From a virus: a DNA stretch of 35,145 nucleotides. A program made the position numbers and the translations under genes. The DNA is taken from positions 1 through 35,145 of IMG/VR virus record IMGVR_UViG_3300017989_000260, one strand, 5' to 3'. Under the pieces are notes generated by a model. It worked only from the letters and a program-made list of their open reading frames with translations. It had not been told where the DNA came from and made no database searches. Below are positions 14,778 through 22,256 of the stretch, piece by piece (position 1 is the stretch's first letter; each line of letters starts with the position of its first letter).

Positions 14778-16475
14778 ATGGCAAACAGAAAAGTAGGTTT
14801 AGGACAAACTTATAATAATTTAAAAGCTTTACAAGATGCTGGGGATTTACAGAATAATGATATCATACTTATATATTCTGATATAACAGAAACAGCAGAT
14901 AGTAGCTTTACAGAGACTGAGGTTACTTTACAACCAGTAGGAGACACTAGATATACTATTGATATGGATGGTCATTCTCTTACTTTTGCGAGTGGTTGGA
15001 CTATACAAGATTTAAAATTTATAAATATAATTTATTTACAATCTCAAAATACAGCTCCTATATCAAATGTGTCAATAAGAAGAAATATTATAATAACAGC
15101 CTCTAATATGGCACCTCTAGGTAAAGGAGTTGTAGAATTGTTTCCGGGTAATGGTAACGCCCTTACTAATATAACAGTAGAAAATAATTATATAAAATAT
15201 ACATCATCAAACGGCGATTTTATATTAATTCATATTTATACAGCATTGGTTACTAGTACTAATATATATGTAAATAATAACACACTTGTTTCAGATTCCC
15301 CAGTTGGTTGTGGCGTAGCTTTTATAACTTTTCAAGCTGGGGGTCCGGGAGCAGAATTTCAAGATATAGTATCTGTAAATAATATATTTGTTAATTTATC
15401 TTCTTATATAGTTTTTTATGGTATTTATGCTTATGATGAAGGCATGAGTAATGGTGGTATTATAAAAAAGGGTTATAATACTGTTTATGGTAAAGTATTA
15501 GATTATAAAAAAGATGCTGTTTTTTCATGGATAGATTTAGGTAATGATATTACAGAAGATCCTAGATTAATACAGGATTATAAAATATACACTACCTCTC
15601 CTTGTCATAATACAGGTATAGGACATAGTCAAGAGGCTACAGTACCGACTGATGATATAGATGGAAACAGTAGAGCTACAGATATGGGTTGTTTTGAATC
15701 ATCTCTTGTACCTACGGGTACTTGGTCTATTGTTTATAATTTTCAAGAGGAAGTACAGCTATACAGATTACATTGGACAGCTTTATCAGGTTCTGTAACA
15801 GCACACTTTAGAATGGCTAGAACAAAAGATGCCTTAACTTATGCTGGTTGGGTTAAAGCATTAAATAATGTTGATGCTTCTTTTAATAAAGGTTATTGGT
15901 GCCAAATACAACTAACGCTTATAGGAGCGGAAGTATCGTCTTTTAAAGCTTGTTATAATGCTTATAATCATCTTGAAAAATATACATTAAATGCTTGTCC
16001 AAAATGTCTAGGTACCGGTTATGTGTGGGATTTAGCATGGGATAGATTGGGTTATACTGAAAAAATAAAACAGTCCTCAAAATTGCAACAAGAATTAGAA
16101 AAAATTATACTTTCTAAACTTTTTAGAAACCCTTATCATATGAGTTACGGTACTCGTATTAAATATTATATATTTAATGCAGTACCAGATACTGCTGCGA
16201 CTCAATTAAGAAGTGATATTGTAGCTGCTATATCTCGGTTACAATTTTTACAAGATGAAGAAGTAGGTAGTTTAAAAACTATACCAGATACTGAACGTAT
16301 TAGTAAAATAGCTTATGTTGATACGCAATTTAGTAAAACAGAACCAAGACAATTAAGTATTAGAGTTGGGGTTGTTACTATGTCTGGAGAATTAATTACT
16401 GCTAATACAGAGATTTCTAAAAGACTTTCTGGGTCTAAATCTAAAAGTATGTCAATTTATCCGGCAGGTTATTAA
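14778..16475 (+). CDS. Beta-helix fused to gp25-like wedge domain
   Basis: 565 residues. Residues 1-310: right-handed beta-helix (repeats such as NVSIRRNIIITASNM and NITVENNYIKY, closing with SPCHNTGIGHS and DIDGNSRATDMGCFE, the standard end of such helices). Residues 315-400: a beta-sandwich-like linker (GTWSIVYNFQEEVQLYRLHW). About 407-414: CPKCLGTG, half of a zinc site. Residues 430-545: GPW/gp25-like pattern (KLQQELEKIILSKLFRNPY, HMSYGTRI, RSDIVAAISRLQFLQDEE, QLSIRVGVVTMSGE). T4 gp25 is a baseplate wedge protein, normally about 130 residues and alone. Here the domain carries an adhesin-type helix and lies among neck genes, which is unusual, so it may instead be a neck protein of similar fold. 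Weak AAAGGG before the ATG. Confidence 0.6.
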   Translation: MANRKVGLGQTYNNLKALQDAGDLQNNDIILIYSDITETADSSFTETEVTLQPVGDTRYTIDMDGHSLTFASGWTIQDLKFINIIYLQSQNTAPISNVSIRRNIIITASNMAPLGKGVVELFPGNGNALTNITVENNYIKYTSSNGDFILIHIYTALVTSTNIYVNNNTLVSDSPVGCGVAFITFQAGGPGAEFQDIVSVNNIFVNLSSYIVFYGIYAYDEGMSNGGIIKKGYNTVYGKVLDYKKDAVFSWIDLGNDITEDPRLIQDYKIYTTSPCHNTGIGHSQEATVPTDDIDGNSRATDMGCFESSLVPTGTWSIVYNFQEEVQLYRLHWTALSGSVTAHFRMARTKDALTYAGWVKALNNVDASFNKGYWCQIQLTLIGAEVSSFKACYNAYNHLEKYTLNACPKCLGTGYVWDLAWDRLGYTEKIKQSSKLQQELEKIILSKLFRNPYHMSYGTRIKYYIFNAVPDTAATQLRSDIVAAISRLQFLQDEEVGSLKTIPDTERISKIAYVDTQFSKTEPRQLSIRVGVVTMSGELITANTEISKRLSGSKSKSMSIYPAGY

Positions 16476-16477
16476 TT

Positions 16478-16651
16478 ATGTTTTATGATGTAAAATTAAA
16501 AAGAAAATGCGATCACATGCTTACTACTCATATTTATGATTGTTTCGAGATAGATGATACTGATGAATGGTCAAATGGTATAGAAAATTCAGAAACACCA
16601 GAGACAGATACTATTATTATAACAGATTCAGGAACTATTAAAGCAGGTTAA
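16478..16651 (+). CDS. Small protein of 57 residues, unassigned
   Basis: 57 codons from ATG 16478 to TAA 16651, filling exactly the gap between the stop at 16475 and the ATG at 16656. Start MFYDVKLKRKCDHML, then an acidic tail rich in Thr/Glu/Asp ending GTIKAG. Two Cys and two His in the first 22 residues (KCDHML, THIYDC) could bind a metal. The frame is open and codon use matches the neighbours; there is no clear ribosome binding site beyond AGG. Translation probably depends on coupling to the gene at 14778-16475. Confidence 0.6.
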   Translation: MFYDVKLKRKCDHMLTTHIYDCFEIDDTDEWSNGIENSETPETDTIIITDSGTIKAG

Positions 16652-16655
16652 ATAA

Positions 16656-17630
16656 ATGGCTAGTTTTGAAGCCCCTACCCTATTTACATTACAAGCAGGT
16701 TCTTGGCACGGACAATTGAATTTATCTTGGACACAAGGAATAGGCTCTCAAGGTACTATTATTAAAAGAAAAAAACTATCTAGGCCCAGTTCTTATTCTG
16801 ATGGTACATTAGTTTATTCCGGTTCTATGGGAACTTATATAGATAATAGTTTAGATACAGACGCCATTTATTATTACAAAGCTTTTGCTATATCTGGTTC
16901 CACTTATTCTACAGGAGTACTGCCCACTCCTGCTGGATTACCGGGTACAAAAAAGAAACCTTATACAAAAATTATTTGGCAATCAAGCGATAGACTTAAT
17001 CATCCAGATTTAAGAGAGAATACTAATGACGGTTCTGGATCTATTGCTGTTTATATAAATGGAGATAGAGCAGAAAGGGTTTTAAATTATAATGATTTTG
17101 AAAGTCAAAATCAATTTTTTATAGATGTTAATGAAAGTAATACTATAGCTATTGTAATGCATCCAGAATTTGAAACTTCTGGTTCTACTATTGAATATAG
17201 TTATACAACTATGTGTTCTTGTGTTAATCCTAAAGAATTACAACCAGATAGAAAATGTACTATTTGTTATGGTACTATGTGGGAAGGGGGTTATACTTAT
17301 TATACTACTTCTGCAACAAGTTATAAAAGAGAAAATTCAATATTAGTTGTTTTTCCGCCAGTTAAAGAAGATTACAAAATAGATGACATACAAGGTAAAG
17401 TTAAATCAGAACTTACTACACATTGGACAAATTGGGAAACTATTGTAAATGATTTTGATGTTATAGTGGGTATAAATGCTTCAGGTTCTCATTATCATAA
17501 TGTTTTTGAATGCGTAGATTTAACAAGGTCTGATGTAAGGGGTCAATTGTTAAGTCAAGGTTTTAATACTGTTTATATTGAACAAGATGATATAAGATAT
17601 AATTTAATACCCGATCGCGGGTTACCATAA
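16656..17630 (+). CDS. Neck/tail-completion candidate with FN3-like N-terminus and zinc motif
   Basis: 324 residues. About residues 5-90 look like a fibronectin type III domain (APTLFTL, GQLNLSWTQ, GTYIDNSLD, AIYYYKAFAISG). The rest is a beta-rich virion-type domain. CSC at about residues 188-190 and CTICYGTMWEGGYTYY from about 203 form a Cys4 cluster, and CTICYGT resembles the CxxCxGT motif I associate with virion proteins of large myoviruses. The C-terminal part (VNDFDVIVGINASGSHYHN, LIPDRGLP) resembles a conserved core. The last base of its TAA is the first base of the next ATG, so the two are translationally coupled. The exact role (neck, tail completion) is inferred from position. Confidence 0.5.
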   Translation: MASFEAPTLFTLQAGSWHGQLNLSWTQGIGSQGTIIKRKKLSRPSSYSDGTLVYSGSMGTYIDNSLDTDAIYYYKAFAISGSTYSTGVLPTPAGLPGTKKKPYTKIIWQSSDRLNHPDLRENTNDGSGSIAVYINGDRAERVLNYNDFESQNQFFIDVNESNTIAIVMHPEFETSGSTIEYSYTTMCSCVNPKELQPDRKCTICYGTMWEGGYTYYTTSATSYKRENSILVVFPPVKEDYKIDDIQGKVKSELTTHWTNWETIVNDFDVIVGINASGSHYHNVFECVDLTRSDVRGQLLSQGFNTVYIEQDDIRYNLIPDRGLP

Positions 17631-18157
17631 TGTTTGATGTTAACGTTATAAAACGTGGACCCAATATTATTGAAAATTTGTCTAATTATACCCTTTGGCA
17701 AAAATGGTCCCTTTCAATGTTAAAAAATATGGGAGATGGTATAACAGCGGAAATAGAACAAATTAAAACTCCAGGAGACCAGAGTGTTGTAAGTTATGAA
17801 ATGCGTCCGGGCGATATTAGTTTGCTTGTTTTTGTAGAAGATAGGGATTCTTATTTAACGGAAGAATGGTGGTATCCTAAAGAAACTAAAAAAGAAGAAG
17901 CATTAGCAAATTATCTAGTATTTAGAACAGATAAAAAAATTGAGTTAGCAGAAAGAGATAGAATAAGATTAATTAAACACAATTTACCAGGAATATCAGT
18001 TATAAAAGAACAAGAAAGTGAATTGTGGTGGTTTGCTGGAGAAGAGGAATCGACAACTACTGCTTTGTTACCAGAATTTTCGGATAAGATTTTTAATTTA
18101 ATACAAAATAATTTAAATAAATTCTTTTTAAAAGTCGTTTATAATAAAGAAATTTAA
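17630..18157 (+). CDS. Virion-module protein, unassigned
   Basis: 175 residues, no signal or membrane segment. Rich in Trp and acidic residues (EEWWYPKETKKEE, ESELWWFAGEEES), with SNYTLWQKWSLSMLKNMGDG near the start, a likely beta core (GDISLLVFVEDRDSYL), and a helical C-terminus rich in Asn (FNLIQNNLNKFFLKVVYN). I recognise no family. Coupled to the preceding gene by a one-base overlap (TAATG) and followed by a 44-base AT-rich gap. Position among neck and tail-terminator candidates suggests a head-tail joining role, but nothing in the sequence proves it. Confidence 0.5.
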   Translation: MFDVNVIKRGPNIIENLSNYTLWQKWSLSMLKNMGDGITAEIEQIKTPGDQSVVSYEMRPGDISLLVFVEDRDSYLTEEWWYPKETKKEEALANYLVFRTDKKIELAERDRIRLIKHNLPGISVIKEQESELWWFAGEEESTTTALLPEFSDKIFNLIQNNLNKFFLKVVYNKEI

Positions 18158-18201
18158 TTGTTGTAAAAGTTTAAAAACAGTAATATTTATTTATATATAA
18201 T

Positions 18202-19227
18202 ATGTATTTCGCATTTAAACGATCAGTAAAAAGGGCGTGGGTTGAATATTTTAAAAGAATTTTTAAAACATACAATACTTTCTACAATGCCGATATTGAG
18301 ACTATAACTTTAAGAGATAAGAAACATGATATCCGTCCTTTGGTTGTTGAAAACTATAGATATACAGGAGAAGAATATCCAGCAATAGTCGTATCTGCTG
18401 GTGGCGGCGGAGATATAGATTCTTTAGATTTTAGAGAATATATTGGTACAGCTCATCAAGAATACAACATGGGAGATAGTTTAAATTCTTATGTAGAAGT
18501 AGGCGGCAGTGAGGAAACAACGCAAGTATCAAGAATTTATTTAGACACAGCTTTAACTCCTGTACAGTCTTGTGAAATATATTTAAGTTATGCATCAGGT
18601 AACACGTCTGATATAACCGTATCCTTTTTAGCCGACAACGATGGTGAACCGAGTGATACAGTTTTAGCTTCAGGTTCAATAGCAGGTTTTTCAAATACAC
18701 AACCTGTTAGTAAAATTCCGGTGTTATCCAATGATGTAAATTTAGCAGAAAAAACAGTTTATTGGTTAAAAGTACAAACAGAGGCAGATTCCGTCTATAA
18801 TTTATTTACAGATGAAGTTGATGATACAGTACGAATGACTCAAGTATCTGGCGGTTCCTGGACAGCTACAAATAATGAAACTATATGGTATAAATTGTAT
18901 GGAGATTATAATGAAAAATTTGGTACTGATGCTAATGTACCAATAACCATACAGATAGCAGCAAAAGACGCTCCAGTAATGGAACGTTTATTTGATATAT
19001 GTTTGACTTATGCTTCACTTGTTAAAACAGATACTACAGGGCAATTTTTAGCTCACGGTATAAAAGTAAATAGAATTACTTTTGCTGGAGACCAACCACC
19101 AAGAGAAAAAGGAAATGATAAAATATTTATTGGACAAATTAATATTGAATGCAGAGCTGGTTGGACAGAAGAATTTTCTAAAAATCTATTAAAAGAAATA
19201 AGATTAGACTCAGTAACTGCTTATTAG
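18202..19227 (+). CDS. Tail terminator/neck candidate interrupted by a choice-of-anchor-like beta domain
   Basis: 341 residues. The outer parts (1-80: FKRSVKRAWVEYFKRIFKTY, IRPLVVENYRYTGEEYPAIV; 245-341: VPITIQIAAKDAPVMERLFD, KIFIGQINIECRAGWTEEF) read like one small tail-completion protein that senses the sheath end. Between them, residues 95-235 look like an inserted beta-sandwich (SRIYLDTALTPVQSCEIYLS, SFLADNDGEPSDTVLASGS, KTVYWLKVQTEADS), similar to choice-of-anchor or carbohydrate-binding domains. No ribosome binding site precedes the ATG. The stop is TAG, followed two codons later by TAA. Assignment as tail terminator rests on position before the sheath and is moderate. Confidence 0.5.
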   Translation: MYFAFKRSVKRAWVEYFKRIFKTYNTFYNADIETITLRDKKHDIRPLVVENYRYTGEEYPAIVVSAGGGGDIDSLDFREYIGTAHQEYNMGDSLNSYVEVGGSEETTQVSRIYLDTALTPVQSCEIYLSYASGNTSDITVSFLADNDGEPSDTVLASGSIAGFSNTQPVSKIPVLSNDVNLAEKTVYWLKVQTEADSVYNLFTDEVDDTVRMTQVSGGSWTATNNETIWYKLYGDYNEKFGTDANVPITIQIAAKDAPVMERLFDICLTYASLVKTDTTGQFLAHGIKVNRITFAGDQPPREKGNDKIFIGQINIECRAGWTEEFSKNLLKEIRLDSVTAY

Positions 19228-19235
19228 TTTTAATT

Positions 19236-19529
19236 ATGAGTGACACACATAAAATACAAGATAGGCCAATGACTTATCATGATGATGATGATTCAGATTT
19301 TAATTTTGGAGTTAATACTATGCATTTAGATGAAGTAACAGATAGAAAAAAATATTTAGAATTACAGAATAATTATACAGAACAAGATAAGCAGTCGTTA
19401 TCCCCAAGTAATTTTACAACAGTCGATGTACCGGGTACAGATAGAGCACAACAAGAAATTTATAACAAATATAATGGTTTGTATGAAAATAACGCTTACG
19501 GTCATTTAAATATGAGAGGTAGAAGATGA
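19236..19529 (+). CDS. Small hydrophilic protein, unassigned
   Basis: 97 residues, very hydrophilic. An acidic run (HDDDDSDFNFG) near residue 15 is followed by a Tyr/Asn/Gln-rich body and a basic end (MRGRR). No predicted membrane segment or known domain; probably largely unstructured. No ribosome binding site is visible. It ends in TGA overlapping the next ATG (ATGA), so the next gene is translationally coupled. Co-directional and tightly packed, so it is a real gene of the tail module, but its role is unknown. Confidence 0.55.
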   Translation: MSDTHKIQDRPMTYHDDDDSDFNFGVNTMHLDEVTDRKKYLELQNNYTEQDKQSLSPSNFTTVDVPGTDRAQQEIYNKYNGLYENNAYGHLNMRGRR

Positions 19530-20170
19530 CTGAAAAAGAATTAAAAAAATTAAAAAAGACAGCAGTAGTGAAAAAAGCCGAATTGTTAAAAATTGATATT
19601 AAAGATCTTACAAAAAAAGAACTTATTAAACAAATATTAATAGCCCAGGAAGCTTATTCAGAACCTAAACCTATTACAGTAAAAGATATCGTAAAACCAG
19701 GAATTATTGTAAAAGAAGAAATAAAACCTACTATAGAAAATAAAAAAGCAGCGAAAAGTATTTTTAAAGAAGTTTCTAAAATAGAATATCCAAAACCAAA
19801 ATTAAAACGCATAATTCCAATATCTGTACAACCCGATGTAATGATTCGTTCTGGTAATGTTTTGGATAAAAATGATATATGGTTACAAGGTACTAAAGGT
19901 TCTTTTATTTTTAATTTTTCTAGAACTTATTGTATTAGTAAAATAACCATTATAGCTGGGCATACATTTAAAGCTTGTTGTTTTAAGAAAATATTATTAA
20001 TTTCAAATAACAACAATATTGAAAAATTTAAATTACCCATTATAAAAAGTAAAGAGCAAGTATCTTTTAATTTAAATTTCATAACTAAAAGTATTAAATT
20101 TCATTTTATTTCTAAATATGGCGGTGACGCTAAACTCTGTTTTAATCAAATATTGTTTTATGAAGAATAA
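19526..20170 (+). CDS. SAP-like N-terminus with discoidin-like C-terminal domain
   Basis: 214 residues. Residues 1-42 (KKAELLKIDIKDLTKKELIK) look like a SAP/Rho-N type helix-extension-helix. About 45-95 is a Lys/Pro/Ile linker. About 100-214 has the pattern of an F5/8 type C (galactose-binding-like) beta-sandwich: GSFIFNFSRTYCISKITIIA, KKILLISNNNNIEKFKLP, KSIKFHFISKYGGDAKLCFN. Both assignments are by eye and moderate. It begins within the stop of the 19236-19529 gene and ends 35 bases before the sheath gene. It may coat the tail or bind surface glycans; a baseplate or chaperone role is also possible. Confidence 0.45.
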   Translation: MTEKELKKLKKTAVVKKAELLKIDIKDLTKKELIKQILIAQEAYSEPKPITVKDIVKPGIIVKEEIKPTIENKKAAKSIFKEVSKIEYPKPKLKRIIPISVQPDVMIRSGNVLDKNDIWLQGTKGSFIFNFSRTYCISKITIIAGHTFKACCFKKILLISNNNNIEKFKLPIIKSKEQVSFNLNFITKSIKFHFISKYGGDAKLCFNQILFYEE

Positions 20171-20205
20171 TTATTTTAAAGTTTTTGAAAGGAAGGTGGT
20201 TTCTA

Positions 20206-21663
20206 ATGGGAGTTGCTAACACAAGACGTCCGGGCGTGATTGTTGATGTTGTTGCAAATACTCGTATAATCAACATAACAGACCAGGTACGAGTTCCTGC
20301 GGTAGTAGGTCTTGGTCCTACTCAATTATCAATTACAGATGAAGCAGTTATCCGCGGAAAACCGGGCACTGCTGATGAACTTGCAAATGAGGGTAATGTT
20401 ACTGTATCTCAAATTATGAATATTCCTGGATTAACTTCTGGTTCTTATGGGTATGCTGATAACTTATATTCTGAATCTGATTATACAGTTTCAGAAAATA
20501 CTATCACGTGGGAATCTGGAGCTGCTACTACAAATGGTGGTACCTTGACGCAAGGGGATATTTATTATGTTACTTATACGGCTCCTGTACCTAGTACGTA
20601 TCTTGATCCAAAAATTTATGTAGATGGTCAAGATATATTGGATGAAAGAGGTCCAGAGGATTTAACTGATGGTATATTATCTATTGGTGGTCGTTTAGAA
20701 TTAGAAAATGGAGCACCTGCTGTATGGTTAGTACAAGCTTCGGGTTCTACTTTTTCTTCTTCTGAATATAAAACGGCTATTGATAAATTAAAGAAAAAGA
20801 AAAATGTAGCTTATATTACTGCTGTATTTCCAAGCGGTTCTGTAACGCAATCTGAAATTGAAACTATTCATAGTTATCTAGTATCTCACGCAAGTCAAAT
20901 GAGCCAACCGGCCGTCGGTAAAGAAAGGGCTATTATACTTGGAGATGGTAATTCTGATACTGTTTCTACTGGTGGAATAGATAATGTTGGTGACGCTACT
21001 ACTGCTAGTACGTTAGTATATCAAGCGGATAGATTTGATGATGCTAATGTTGTTTATATGGTACCAAATAAGGCTACAAGACCAGATGCTTCGGGTAACA
21101 CTATGACTCTTGATGGTAATTTTGTAGGTTGTGCTATGGCGGGATTAGTTACCGGACAAAATAAGCCAGTTACACCAGTAACTGGTCAATCATTAACGGG
21201 TATTACAATAGAGAATGAATTATATAATGATTTTGAAAACGAAGCTTTACTTGCAGCTGGTGCCTGTCTTATAGAAAGTCGTGGAGGTATAACAAAAGTA
21301 GTGCACGCACAGACTACAGATATTACAAATGCTGATACTAATGAGATATCAGTTAAAGATTCTGAACGTAGAGTTAAAAGGGCTGTTAGAGAGGGTTTAG
21401 ATGCTATCTATATGGGTAAGGGTATTGTAGTAACCCCAGAAACGCCATCAGATGTCGCAGGATCAACACAAGTTATGTTAGATCAACTGGCGAGAGATGG
21501 GGAGATTTATGATTACGGTACTACCTCTGATCCAGTAACAGGAGAAGTGCCTATTTCGGCGAAACAAAATTCTTCTGAACCTAGAAGAATTGATGTGACT
21601 TTTAGTTTTAAACATTTATATCCATTAAATTGGATTAGGGTGACGGTAAATACATACGTATAA
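20206..21663 (+). CDS. Tail sheath protein
   Basis: 485 residues from ATG 20206, chosen because GAAAGGAAGG lies about eight bases upstream. A TTG seven codons earlier is inside that binding site and is rejected. The start MGVANTRRPGVIVDVVANTR and RVPAVVGLGPTQL match the N-terminal sheath arm and first beta strands. A middle domain has a nucleotide-fold-like pattern (YKTAIDKLKKKKNVAYITAV; ERAIILGDGNSD; FDDANVVYMVPNKATRP; NFVGCAMAGLVTGQNKPV). The C-terminal domain ends SFKHLYPLNWIRVTVN, typical of sheath proteins that interlock with neighbours. It is followed 46 bases later by the tube gene, the normal order in contractile tails. Length fits the family. Confidence 0.94.
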   Translation: MGVANTRRPGVIVDVVANTRIINITDQVRVPAVVGLGPTQLSITDEAVIRGKPGTADELANEGNVTVSQIMNIPGLTSGSYGYADNLYSESDYTVSENTITWESGAATTNGGTLTQGDIYYVTYTAPVPSTYLDPKIYVDGQDILDERGPEDLTDGILSIGGRLELENGAPAVWLVQASGSTFSSSEYKTAIDKLKKKKNVAYITAVFPSGSVTQSEIETIHSYLVSHASQMSQPAVGKERAIILGDGNSDTVSTGGIDNVGDATTASTLVYQADRFDDANVVYMVPNKATRPDASGNTMTLDGNFVGCAMAGLVTGQNKPVTPVTGQSLTGITIENELYNDFENEALLAAGACLIESRGGITKVVHAQTTDITNADTNEISVKDSERRVKRAVREGLDAIYMGKGIVVTPETPSDVAGSTQVMLDQLARDGEIYDYGTTSDPVTGEVPISAKQNSSEPRRIDVTFSFKHLYPLNWIRVTVNTYV

Positions 21664-21672
21664 TATTATAAT

Positions 21673-21690
21673 AACAAGAATAGCCTTGTT
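21673..21690 (+). promoter_or_regulatory. Weak hairpin between sheath and tube genes
   Basis: AACAAG (21673-21678) and CTTGTT (21685-21690) form a 6-bp stem with a 6-base loop, followed by two more Ts and directly by the GAAAGGAAGG binding site of the tube gene. Too short to be an efficient terminator; it may tune sheath to tube ratio or mark an RNA processing point. Confidence 0.3.
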
Positions 21691-21709
21691 TTGAAAGGAA
21701 GGTGATATT

Positions 21710-22210
21710 ATGGCTTTAGCTCCTCCTGGATCCCGTTCTGCAGTATTTTATTCTTATGATGTATTAATGGGCGGAAAAAAAGTAGGTACTTTGCAGCGAT
21801 TTAATCCGAGTTCTGAACGCGACTTGCAAAGAGTTAGACAAATAGCCGCTTCTGCTACAGATACGGTTGAGATAGTACCTGGTAGAACAGATCGGCAAAT
21901 TACAATAGATAGATTTGAAACTTATCCTAATGCTTTAATTCAAGCAATGGGTTATGTTTTTCAAGATATCGGAGAGATTACAGTACCCATAAATATAGTT
22001 GAAAAATTGTTTAAACCGGGTGTTGCCAAAACAGAACAAAGAACTATCACTTATGCTAACTGTTGGCCAAAAAGTTGGAGTAAAACAGTACAAGAAGGTA
22101 CAGTTCTAATAACTGAAAGTATGACTGTATGGGTTACTGCTATTATTGTAGGTGGCATTACAGATCCCGAATCTCCTGATCCGTCAGGATCTTCAGTAAC
22201 GGGTTCTTAA
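21710..22210 (+). CDS. Tail tube protein
   Basis: 166 residues, directly after the sheath gene. Beta-rich pattern of the gp19-type/Hcp-like fold: SAVFYSYDVLMGGKKVGTLQ, then QITIDRFETYPNALIQAMGY, TVPINIVEKLF and TITYANCWPKSWSKTVQE, closing with ITESMTVWVTAIIVGG. The C-terminal 16 residues are a Pro/Ser/Gly-rich flexible tail (DPESPDPSGSS). The ribosome binding site GAAAGGAAGGTGAT is almost the same as for the sheath, consistent with both being needed in many copies. No cleavable signal. I am confident because of the synteny; the family match is by pattern. Confidence 0.85.
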   Translation: MALAPPGSRSAVFYSYDVLMGGKKVGTLQRFNPSSERDLQRVRQIAASATDTVEIVPGRTDRQITIDRFETYPNALIQAMGYVFQDIGEITVPINIVEKLFKPGVAKTEQRTITYANCWPKSWSKTVQEGTVLITESMTVWVTAIIVGGITDPESPDPSGSSVTGS

Positions 22211-22240
22211 TATAAATAATCACATACTTTATTAATATCT

Positions 22241-22255
22241 GGAAGAAGGACTTCC
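22241..22255 (+). promoter_or_regulatory. Hairpin presenting the ribosome binding site in its loop
   Basis: GGAAG (22241-22245) pairs with CTTCC (22251-22255). The five-base loop is AAGGA, the only Shine-Dalgarno for the ATG at 22257. It could reduce or gate translation of this gene relative to the tube gene just upstream. Confidence 0.45.
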
Positions 22256-22256
22256 T

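Noticed and set aside
18160-18201. TATAAT at 18196-18201 as a promoter for the tail-completion gene
   Set aside because: It abuts the ATG, and no -35 lies at 15-19 bases; it reflects AT-rich sequence.
20185-20205. TTG at 20185 as start of the sheath gene
   Set aside because: It lies within the Shine-Dalgarno region of ATG 20206, and the added residues do not match the conserved sheath N-terminus.
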